Assembly: GCF_031458115.1 (NCBI RefSeq)
Contig: NZ_JAVDXV010000005.1
Span: 62,001-126,000 of the forward strand
Source: Pelomonas asaccharophilus_A
GTDB lineage: Bacteria > Pseudomonadota > Gammaproteobacteria > Burkholderiales > Burkholderiaceae_C
DNA length: 64,000 nucleotides
Direction: 5' to 3'
This document shows, one piece after another, positions 24,511 through 31,928 of this stretch (its first letter is position 1; every line of letters begins with the position of its first letter). Below the pieces are notes generated by a model that searched no databases, had not been told where the DNA came from, and worked only from the letters and a program-made list of their open reading frames with translations. Both the position numbers and the translations under genes were made by a program.

Positions 24511-27479
24511 GGCATGGGCTCCAGGTGGATGGTCGTCGCGCCGGTTGGGAGGGGCAATTCGCGGCCCTGCCATGTGAGCAGCGCAGATTCGACGTTAGCG
24601 CGCGGTAACTGCGCCGTACCCGGCCAGGCCAGGCGCAATTCACCGGGCAGGCGTTCGGGCCGGCGGTCGATGTGCAGCGTCCAGCCGCCGTCGGCGCGGC
24701 GCAGAAGCCGGTAGTCCAGTCGCCCCCAGGCGGTGGACAGGCCGGTCACGCCGATGTCGCCGGCCGCACGCCACGCGGGCGACAGGCCGGCGCCGAGCAC
24801 CACCGTGCCGGTGGCCTCGCGCTCGTAGGCCAGCAGGTCCAGCGCGGCGCGCAGGTAGTCGGACGAGATCCAGGCATGCGGCATGTCGCCCAGGAAGCGC
24901 GGCTCGCGCGCGTCGGGCAGCACCACCTCGGCCCAGCTGTGCCAGCCGGCCGGCCGCTGGTGCGTGAAGAACCAGGCCAGCAGCCGGTGCGCATCATCCA
25001 CGCGACCCAGGCGGGCCAGCGCGCTGACGTTGCGCAGCTCGTAGGGCGTGTAGTCGCGCCAAATCTTGGCGCCGCTGATGCGTGCATCGGCCTCCTTCAC
25101 GTAGCGGTCGAAGGTGCCCCGCAGCAGCTCGACCGGCAGCCTGGCTTCGGCCTGGGCCGGATTCAGCGCCATCGTCGTCGACGTCGCATCGAAGTCGCCG
25201 CGGTCGGCGGCACCGGCGATGTGGTCGAGCTTGAAATGCTGGGCCGTCGCGGCGATCGAGGCAGAGAGGTCCGCCTCGAACTCATCGCGCATCGCGGCCC
25301 AGCCTGTGGCCTGTGCGGCGGCGCCCAGCGCCTGCGCGATCTGCACCGCGTCCTTGTAGCCGCGCAGCGCCCAGAAGTCGTCCCAGTAGGAGTAGGCCGG
25401 CTTGTCGCTGTAGCCCTCGTGGCTGATGGACGGCGGCATCAATCCTTTGAACCTTGGATCGGCACCGGGCTGGCGTTCGCTCTGGCGCAGCGCTTCCATC
25501 CAGGCCATCACGCGCTGCACCTTGGGCCAGTGGCGCTGCAGCAGCGCGCGGTCCTGCGTGTGCCGCCACAGCTCGGCGACGGCGTACAGGTACTGGCCAT
25601 GGCTGTCGTTCTCGACGACGGGATCGGCGCCGCGCTGGTCCACGCAGCAGGGCACCTTGCCGCTGTCAAAGATGTAGCCACCGAACCAGTCGACGAATTC
25701 CTCGGCCGCCTTGGCCTCGCCCATGCGCACCAGGCCCGCCACCATCATGGCGCCATCACGTATCCATGACCGCGCATAGGAGCGCGTGCCCGGTCGCAAC
25801 GCCGGGCCCTCGCGAGACATCAGCATCTGCGCGAGTGCGGCGCGCATGGTGTCGACCACGGGCTGGGCCTGCGGCGGCAGTCGCAGCTCCAGCACGCCCA
25901 GGCGGTCGCGCCACTGGGCGGCGGCGACGGCCAGGCGCGTGTCCAGCGCTGAGGCATCGACGACGCCAGCGCCCGACACCCAACCCAGCGTGCGGGACTG
26001 GCCCGGCGCCAGGTCCACATCGAAGCGCATGACGGCGGAGGGCAGTCCCTCGGTGTCGGCCAGATCCGTGAGCGGCGCGGACTGCAGCAGCGAGGCCATG
26101 CCGGGGCCGGCACTCCACGGCGCCGCGCGGACCTCGGCCGGTGCTTCGCGCGGCTTCAGGTTCAGGCCCGCGGCGCTGAGCTTTCCATCCGCCCACGCGA
26201 TCGCCGGCAGCGGGCTGATGCCGCCTGGAGTGGACAGGAACTGCTGCGGCGGATTGACCTGCCAGGGCCGCAGCGTCAGCAGCAGCGCGACCCGCTGCGG
26301 TTTGCTCGTCGGATTGCGCAGCGTGTAGCGCGCCAGCAGTTGCGGGTTCTGGGCCTGGCCGTCGGCCCCTGCCTCGATGCGCAGTTCGACGTCGGCATGG
26401 CGCCACTGCACGACGGGCAGCGCATGCTCGACGAGGCTGTGCTCGGCGCGCACCTGGGCCCAGGTGATGAAGCGGCCATCGGTCAGGCGGATGGTGGGTT
26501 CGATGCTGGGCCCACCTCGGGTCAGCTCGATGGCGCCGTCTTCGCTGACCAGGCCGGAGCGCTGCGCGCCGCCGTCCACACCAACGACGGTCCAGTAGTT
26601 CTGCTCGCCGATGAAGCCACGCGGCAGCTCGCCACGCGGAAGCGCCTTGGCCAACTCGGTCACGGCCGCATTGCGGTCGGGCCATTGCGCGGCATCGCGC
26701 AGCTCGACCTCGGGCGGCTTGCGGCCCTCATGGCGGATGCGCAGCCAGCGCCACTCCTGTTCACCGAGGAACAGCGCGCGGCCCGGACGCGAGGACAGCA
26801 GCTTCCAGCGCCGGTTGTCGTCCGACACCTCCACGCGCGTGGCCGCGCCGCTGGCAAACCACAGCCCGTTGAACTCGCGCAGGCGCTGGAAGTCCAGCGT
26901 CAACTCGCCGCCGCCGAGCCTGCGCTTCGGCTCGGGCCACTTGTCGGGCGCCGGCTCGCGTGGCTCCAGGTTCAGCGCGCCGACGCACAACTGCCCTGCC
27001 CCGCCGCCCTGCTGCTGGCCGGCGACGACGACGAACTCGATGAACTGGCTGCGGGTGAGCGTGCGGTCGGTCGTGGGGCCCCAGGCGAACGCGACATGGC
27101 GGCGCTTGAAACTCATGTCGGTCAGCGTGTCGGGCAGCGCCAGCGCGGGGCGATTGACCCACCAGACGTTGTCGCCGCTGGCGTCGACAAACTTGATCTG
27201 CACATCGTTGTGCCTGCTGCTGCCCTTGAGCTGCGCGGTCAGCGCGAAGTCAGCGGGCCAGTCCAGCGGCAGCTCGCGGCGCAGCACGGCATAGCCGGAC
27301 ACGCCCGCGAAGTCGTAGTCCAGGCACAGGCTGTCGTCCTTGACGTCACGGCGCAGCGCTGCCTTGACCTGGTCGGAGGCGGTGGCTTTCCAGACGGTGG
27401 TGTCCTTCATGTCGTCCAGCACGGCGGCACCGGCCCAGGGAGCCGCCAGCAACAGGACCAGCGCAAACGCCTTCTTCAC
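24507..27479 (-). CDS. Large periplasmic (alpha/alpha)6-barrel glycosidase, family unclear
   Basis: The 990-residue protein has a Sec signal peptide (KKAFALVLLLAAPWAGA). Residues about 20-190 look like a carbohydrate-binding beta-sandwich; about 190-280 resemble a discoidin (F5/8 type C) module. A supersandwich follows to about 590, then an (alpha/alpha)6 barrel to the C terminus. Barrel motifs SYARSWIRDGAMM, DSHGQYLYAVAELWRH and YSYWDDFWALRGY recall GH15/GH94/GH63-clan hydrolases. A specific GH number cannot be assigned. Start is a GTG overlapping the permease stop as GTGA. It probably trims imported glucan before ABC uptake. Confidence 0.7.
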   Translation of the reverse strand: MKKAFALVLLLAAPWAGAAVLDDMKDTTVWKATASDQVKAALRRDVKDDSLCLDYDFAGVSGYAVLRRELPLDWPADFALTAQLKGSSRHNDVQIKFVDASGDNVWWVNRPALALPDTLTDMSFKRRHVAFAWGPTTDRTLTRSQFIEFVVVAGQQQGGGAGQLCVGALNLEPREPAPDKWPEPKRRLGGGELTLDFQRLREFNGLWFASGAATRVEVSDDNRRWKLLSSRPGRALFLGEQEWRWLRIRHEGRKPPEVELRDAAQWPDRNAAVTELAKALPRGELPRGFIGEQNYWTVVGVDGGAQRSGLVSEDGAIELTRGGPSIEPTIRLTDGRFITWAQVRAEHSLVEHALPVVQWRHADVELRIEAGADGQAQNPQLLARYTLRNPTSKPQRVALLLTLRPWQVNPPQQFLSTPGGISPLPAIAWADGKLSAAGLNLKPREAPAEVRAAPWSAGPGMASLLQSAPLTDLADTEGLPSAVMRFDVDLAPGQSRTLGWVSGAGVVDASALDTRLAVAAAQWRDRLGVLELRLPPQAQPVVDTMRAALAQMLMSREGPALRPGTRSYARSWIRDGAMMVAGLVRMGEAKAAEEFVDWFGGYIFDSGKVPCCVDQRGADPVVENDSHGQYLYAVAELWRHTQDRALLQRHWPKVQRVMAWMEALRQSERQPGADPRFKGLMPPSISHEGYSDKPAYSYWDDFWALRGYKDAVQIAQALGAAAQATGWAAMRDEFEADLSASIAATAQHFKLDHIAGAADRGDFDATSTTMALNPAQAEARLPVELLRGTFDRYVKEADARISGAKIWRDYTPYELRNVSALARLGRVDDAHRLLAWFFTHQRPAGWHSWAEVVLPDAREPRFLGDMPHAWISSDYLRAALDLLAYEREATGTVVLGAGLSPAWRAAGDIGVTGLSTAWGRLDYRLLRRADGGWTLHIDRRPERLPGELRLAWPGTAQLPRANVESALLTWQGRELPLPTGATTIHLEPMP

Positions 27480-28282
27480 TTCACACTTCCCATCAACAAA
27501 CCCTGCATGTAATAGCGCTGCAAGGCAATGAACAAGGCCAGCACCGGCAGCACCGTGATCACCGCGCCGGCCATCATCAGCTCGCTGTCCTGCACGTGCT
27601 CGCGCGACAACGCCGCCAGCGCCACCGGCAGCGTGTGCATCTCGCCGTCGGTCAGCACGATCAACGGCCACATGAAATCGTTCCAGCTGCCCAGAAAGGC
27701 AAACACGGCCAGCGTGACCAGTACCGGCTTCAAGGTCGGCAGCACGATGTTCCAGAAGATGCGCCACTCGCCGGCGCCATCCAGCCGTGCCGCCTCCAGC
27801 AACTCATCCGGCACGCCGCGCGCGTATTGGCGCACGAGGAAGATGCCGAAGATGCCCGCCATGCTCGGGATCAGCACACCCATCCAGGTGTTCACCAGGC
27901 CCATGCCCTTGAGCATCAGGAACAACGGCAGCATGGCCACCTGGCCGGGGATGACCAGCGCGGCGATCAGCAGGCCGAACACGCGCTCGCGGTGCTTGAA
28001 GCGCAGCTTGGCGAACGCGTAGCCGGCCAGCGTGTTGAAGCTGACCGACACGAACGTGGCCACGATGGCCAGCGCGAGGCTGTTGATGAAGGCGCGCTTC
28101 AGGCCGCCGTCGCCCAGCAGCTTCTCGTAGTGAACCAGCGTGGGCTCGCGCGGCAACAAGGGTGGCGGCAGGCTGGAGGCACTGCCGGCCGGCATCAGTG
28201 ACACGCAGACCATCCACACCAGCGGGAACACGGCCAGCAGCGCGAAGGCCCACAGCAGCGCATTGACGGCGATGCGCTTCAT
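27476..28282 (-). CDS. Carbohydrate ABC transporter permease, MalG type
   Basis: The 268-residue protein has six membrane helices and the EAA loop EAARLDGAGEWRIFWNIVLP that docks to the ATPase. It is a CUT1-family inner permease of the MalG class, pairing with the permease encoded just upstream. Four-base overlaps exist at both ends. No ATPase gene is in the operon, so a shared MsmK/UgpC-type ATPase elsewhere must energise it. Confidence 0.92.
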   Translation of the reverse strand: MKRIAVNALLWAFALLAVFPLVWMVCVSLMPAGSASSLPPPLLPREPTLVHYEKLLGDGGLKRAFINSLALAIVATFVSVSFNTLAGYAFAKLRFKHRERVFGLLIAALVIPGQVAMLPLFLMLKGMGLVNTWMGVLIPSMAGIFGIFLVRQYARGVPDELLEAARLDGAGEWRIFWNIVLPTLKPVLVTLAVFAFLGSWNDFMWPLIVLTDGEMHTLPVALAALSREHVQDSELMMAGAVITVLPVLALFIALQRYYMQGLLMGSVK

Positions 28283-29178
28283 GCGGCCTCTCCGGTCCAG
28301 CGGCGCTGCAGCGCGATCAAGCCCTTGCTGACCGCCACGATGATGACGAACAGCACGAAGGCGATCGCCGAGGCCAGGCCCAGGTTCCACCACTTGAAGC
28401 CTTCGTCGTACATCAGGTACAGCACGCTGACCGTGCTCTGCAGCGGGCCGCCCTGCGTCATCACATAGGGCTCGGCGAACAGCTGGAAGTAGCCGGCCGT
28501 CGTCAGGATGGTGACCATCAGCAGCGTCGGCGCGATGCTGGGCAGCGTGATGAAGCGGAACTGCGCCCAGCTGCGCGCACCGTCCAGCCGCGCGGCTTCG
28601 TACAAATCGTGCGGCACGGCCTGCAGCGCGGCGATGAAGATGATCATGTTGCCGCCGAAGTTCTTCCACGCGGCGAAGCCGATGATGGTGGGCATGGACC
28701 AATGCGGGTCGCCCAGCCAGTCGATGGGGTCGATGCCGATGGACTGCAGCGTGTAGTTCACGAGGCCGTACTTGACGTGGAACAGGTAGCGCCAGATGAC
28801 GGCCACGGCCACCAGCGTCGTCACCACCGGCGCGAACAGCGCCGTGCGCAGCACCGGCTTGAAGCGCACCAGCTTGCTCTGCAGCAGCACGGCCGCGGCC
28901 AGCGACAACACGATGGACAGCGGCACGCCCAGCACGACGAAGTAGGCCGTGTTGCCCAGCGCCTGCCAGAACAGCGGCATGGACAGCACATGCACGTAGT
29001 TGTCCCAGCCCTGCCAGCGCAGGTTGCGCAGATCGGCGAGCGCGTAGATGTCGAAGTCGGTCAGGCTGAGCGCCAGGCCGGCAAACACCGGCACGCCGAA
29101 GAAAAGCGCGATGACGATCAATGCCGGGGCGGCAAAGGCCCAGGCAGCGAGAGATTCGCGACGGCCGTGCCGGGTCAT
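28279..29178 (-). CDS. Carbohydrate ABC transporter permease, MalF type
   Basis: The 299-residue protein has six membrane helices and the EAA loop EAARLDGARSWAQFRFITLP. It is a CUT1-family permease of the MalF/UgpA class. It lies between the binding protein and MalG-type genes with overlapping stop-start codons, so the three are made together. The substrate should be oligosaccharides made by the periplasmic endoglucanase, by context. Confidence 0.92.
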   Translation of the reverse strand: MTRHGRRESLAAWAFAAPALIVIALFFGVPVFAGLALSLTDFDIYALADLRNLRWQGWDNYVHVLSMPLFWQALGNTAYFVVLGVPLSIVLSLAAAVLLQSKLVRFKPVLRTALFAPVVTTLVAVAVIWRYLFHVKYGLVNYTLQSIGIDPIDWLGDPHWSMPTIIGFAAWKNFGGNMIIFIAALQAVPHDLYEAARLDGARSWAQFRFITLPSIAPTLLMVTILTTAGYFQLFAEPYVMTQGGPLQSTVSVLYLMYDEGFKWWNLGLASAIAFVLFVIIVAVSKGLIALQRRWTGEAA

Positions 29179-30446
29179 GCCTTCGCCCGATCCAGCATCC
29201 AGCGACGCTTCTCAAGGATTCCATCCACCCGCGAGTCCAGGCCCCGCACCGCGGTGTCGATGCTGTCGCGCCCGCCGACCACCCGCGCAGCGGCCAACTG
29301 CATCTCCTGCATGATGCGCTCCCACTCCGGCACGGCCGGCGTCGGGCGCACGCGCTCCAGCTGGCGGCGGAACGCGGCGGCGTGGCGATCCTCGGCCAGC
29401 GTCGCGCCGCCCTCCAGCGGCATGGCCCAGGTGCTGCGCCGCGGCGGCAGGTCGCCGGTCAGCTCATAGAACCGCAGTTGCACATCGGGCCGGCTCAGGT
29501 AGCTGATCAGCGCCCAGGCCTGGGGCTTGTGGCGCGAGCGCTTGAACATCGCCAGGCTGGCGCCGCCGGCGACGGACGCGCCCAGGCCCCTCGGCCCGGG
29601 CAGCTCCGCGGTGGTCCACGCATCGTCAAGTTCGGCGGGCAGCCGGCGCTTGAACTCGCCGATGTTCCACGGGCCCGAGATGTAGAACGCGAATGTGCCG
29701 CGCCCGAACTCCTGCCATAGGTTGGCGACCTGGTTGTTGGTCAGGCCCGGCGCGTCACCACGCTCGAAGCGCTCGGCATAGAAGCCCAACGCGCGGCGAA
29801 AGTCCGGCGATGAGAAATTGCCGAAGCGGCCGCCGTCGCGCAGCACCTCGCCGGGCTGCTGCAGCGCCAGCGCCAGCAGCGGCTCGAACTCGTTGGTGGG
29901 TAGCAGGATGGGCGTTGCCATGCCGTGCTCGCGCAGGCGGGCCAGCGCGTTGCGCCACTCGTCCCAGTCCTGCGGGATGCGCGGGATGCCGGCGCGCTCA
30001 AGCAGGTCCTGCCGCACGAACAGCAGCCGCGTGTCCACGTACCACGGCAGGCCCACGCGCTGGCCGTTGGGCGCGTTGGTGGCCCAGATGCCGTCGAAGT
30101 AGTCGGCCGGTTGCATCACCGGTGTGCGCTCTATCCACGGCTCCAGCGGCTCCAGCGCGCCCAGCGCCTGCATTTCGGGCAGCCAGGTGTTGCCGACCTG
30201 CGCGAGATCCGGCGTCGCGTCGCCGGCGAAGGCCGTCAACAGCTTCTCGTGCGCGGCCGTCCACGGCAGTTGCTCGACCTTCACGCGCACGGTCGGCTGC
30301 TCGCGCTCGAAGCCTGCAATCAGCTCCGCCGCCACCTCGGCCTCGCGGCCCATCGCCCAGAAGCGCAGCGTGGTGGTTCCGGTGTCGCGGGCGCAGCCCG
30401 TCAGGGCTGCGGCTCCAGCGGCGGTAAGCAGACTGCGACGGCGCAT
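29175..30446 (-). CDS. Sugar-binding lipoprotein of the ABC importer
   Basis: The 423-residue extracellular solute-binding protein family 1 member has a twin-arginine start (MRRRSLLTAAG) and lipobox ALTGC, so it is a lipoprotein anchored on the outer face of the inner membrane. The body shows family features: LRFWAMGREAEVA, LPWYVDTRLLFVRQDLL and FAFYISGPWNIGEF. It captures the oligosaccharide for the two permeases. Sugar specificity cannot be seen directly; sophoro-oligosaccharides are the favoured guess from the flanking enzymes. The gene starts eight bases past the endoglucanase stop. Confidence 0.88.
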   Translation of the reverse strand: MRRRSLLTAAGAAALTGCARDTGTTTLRFWAMGREAEVAAELIAGFEREQPTVRVKVEQLPWTAAHEKLLTAFAGDATPDLAQVGNTWLPEMQALGALEPLEPWIERTPVMQPADYFDGIWATNAPNGQRVGLPWYVDTRLLFVRQDLLERAGIPRIPQDWDEWRNALARLREHGMATPILLPTNEFEPLLALALQQPGEVLRDGGRFGNFSSPDFRRALGFYAERFERGDAPGLTNNQVANLWQEFGRGTFAFYISGPWNIGEFKRRLPAELDDAWTTAELPGPRGLGASVAGGASLAMFKRSRHKPQAWALISYLSRPDVQLRFYELTGDLPPRRSTWAMPLEGGATLAEDRHAAAFRRQLERVRPTPAVPEWERIMQEMQLAAARVVGGRDSIDTAVRGLDSRVDGILEKRRWMLDRAKA

Positions 30447-30454
30447 GAACGGGG

Positions 30455-31873
30455 TCAGCCCAGCCAGCCGCCTGTGAAGCCTGCGCGCTTGAGCCCCTTC
30501 ACGAGGTGCGCGTTCTTGCGCATCGCGCTCCAGATCAGCTCGCCCTTGTGGTTGCCCATCATGGCCAGCATGGGGCCTTGGTCTATGCCCAGCATGTCGG
30601 TGTCCACCCAGCCCTTGCCGGGTTCGATGCGGCCGTGCTGCAGCTTCACGTCGGGGTAGTTGAAGCTGGGGTTGAACGCGTCCCAGAAGCCGTAGCGGCC
30701 CCAGGTGTGCGGGTAGCGCTGCTTGATGGCCATCAGCGCGGGAATGCAGATCTCCGGCGCGAAGGCGATGGAGCTGCCGGCGCCATAGGGCGCCAGCGTG
30801 CCGTCGTCGTGCTCACCCATGCCGCGGCCGGCGTAGCTGATGAAGCGGCGCTTCTCGATCTTGCCGCTGGTGGTCTTGTAAGGCAGCGTGATGTCGGCCG
30901 GGCCGTCGCTGGCGGTCACGCCCCAGACCTCGTCGCTGTAGCCCTGCCAGCCCAGCGGATTGGCCTTGGCATAGGCCTGTTGCACATAGGTCGCGCGACG
31001 CGAGTTCTCGAAGTAATCCAGGCCTTTGCCACGCATGTAGGCATCACGGATGCCGCGAAAGTCCACCCAGCAATGCGTGAACTGGTGGCCGAACAGCGGC
31101 GGGAAACGCAGCAGGTTCTGCCCGTAGCTCTCGCCCCAGCTGCGGTCGTAGGTGCTGATCCAGGCATCGTAGGCCTCGGGCTTGACGGGCCGCGTGGGCG
31201 AACCCAGCGCCAGCAGATAGACCATCATGGCCTCGTTGTAGCCCTTCCAGTCGTTGGGGATGTGCCCCTTCTCCGGCGTCCAGCCGTGGCCGACGGACGG
31301 CGGGCGCACCTGGGCCCAGGCCCAGTCGACGCGGCCGTACAACTCGTCCACGAGGCCGCGGATGCTGGCCTCCTCAGGCTGGTCGGCGTCGAAGAAGCTC
31401 TGCGCATGCAGCGCGCCCATCAGCAGGAGGGCCGTGTCGACGGTGGACAGCTCGCACTGCGCAAAACGCAGGCCTTCCTTCATGTCGAGGAAGTGATAGA
31501 AAAAGCCCTTGTAGCCGGCCACGCCGGTCTTGCCCGGCCCTTGCGGCAGGCCGGCGAAGAAGCGCAGCGTCGTCAGCGTGCGGTCGCGCGCCTGGTTGCG
31601 CGTGATGTAACCGCGCGCCACGCCCACCGGATAGGCACTGAGCGCGAAGCCCACGGCCGCGATGCTGGCGAACGATGGCGTGGGCCAGCGGTCCGGCGCC
31701 AGGCCGGTCCTGGGGTCGGTGGTCTCCCAGAAGAAGTCGAAGGTGCGGCGTTCCAGGTCGGCCAGGAAGGCCTCGCTGGCCGGTGTGGGCGCGAGGCCCC
31801 AGGCGGGCAGCGCCGCTGCGAGCGCGAGGCCCGTGCCTTGCGCCAGCAGCGCACGTCGTGTCAGCAGATCCAT
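30455..31873 (-). CDS. GH144-like endo-beta-1,2-glucanase (glucoamylase-like family)
   Basis: The 472-residue protein has a Tat signal (LTRRALLAQG, hydrophobic stretch to about residue 28). The mature part matches the glucoamylase-like PF10091 group in which GH144 endo-beta-1,2-glucanases were defined: FLADLERRTFDFFWE at the N terminus, ELSTVDTALLLMGAL, WKGYNEAMMVYLLAL, GYSDEVWGVTASDGP, and LGIDQGPMLAMM near the end. Acidic residues in these motifs are candidates for the catalytic site. The expected action is cleavage inside beta-1,2-glucan in the periplasm. ATG 31873 is favoured over an upstream TTG. A stem-loop separates it from the TonB receptor. Confidence 0.78.
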   Translation of the reverse strand: MDLLTRRALLAQGTGLALAAALPAWGLAPTPASEAFLADLERRTFDFFWETTDPRTGLAPDRWPTPSFASIAAVGFALSAYPVGVARGYITRNQARDRTLTTLRFFAGLPQGPGKTGVAGYKGFFYHFLDMKEGLRFAQCELSTVDTALLLMGALHAQSFFDADQPEEASIRGLVDELYGRVDWAWAQVRPPSVGHGWTPEKGHIPNDWKGYNEAMMVYLLALGSPTRPVKPEAYDAWISTYDRSWGESYGQNLLRFPPLFGHQFTHCWVDFRGIRDAYMRGKGLDYFENSRRATYVQQAYAKANPLGWQGYSDEVWGVTASDGPADITLPYKTTSGKIEKRRFISYAGRGMGEHDDGTLAPYGAGSSIAFAPEICIPALMAIKQRYPHTWGRYGFWDAFNPSFNYPDVKLQHGRIEPGKGWVDTDMLGIDQGPMLAMMGNHKGELIWSAMRKNAHLVKGLKRAGFTGGWLG

Positions 31874-31889
31874 GATGTGAAGCAATTGT

Positions 31890-31913
31890 GGGAGCCGGCG
31901 GTGACCGGCTCCC
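31890..31913. other. Intercistronic stem-loop between TonB receptor and endoglucanase
   Basis: A perfect 9-base stem (GGGAGCCGG at 31890-31898, CCGGCTCCC at 31905-31913) with a 6-base loop fills the 55-base gap. Four T residues follow on the plus strand, but no plus-strand gene ends here. In the minus-strand mRNA no U-run follows, so it is more likely a message-stabilising or attenuating hairpin after the receptor gene. Confidence 0.75.
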
Positions 31914-31928
31914 TTTTCCAGGCCGAGG

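Noticed and set aside
31890..31917. Terminator reading on the plus strand (hairpin plus TTTT)
   Set aside because: No plus-strand gene ends here. On the minus strand, which is the transcribed one, no U-run follows.
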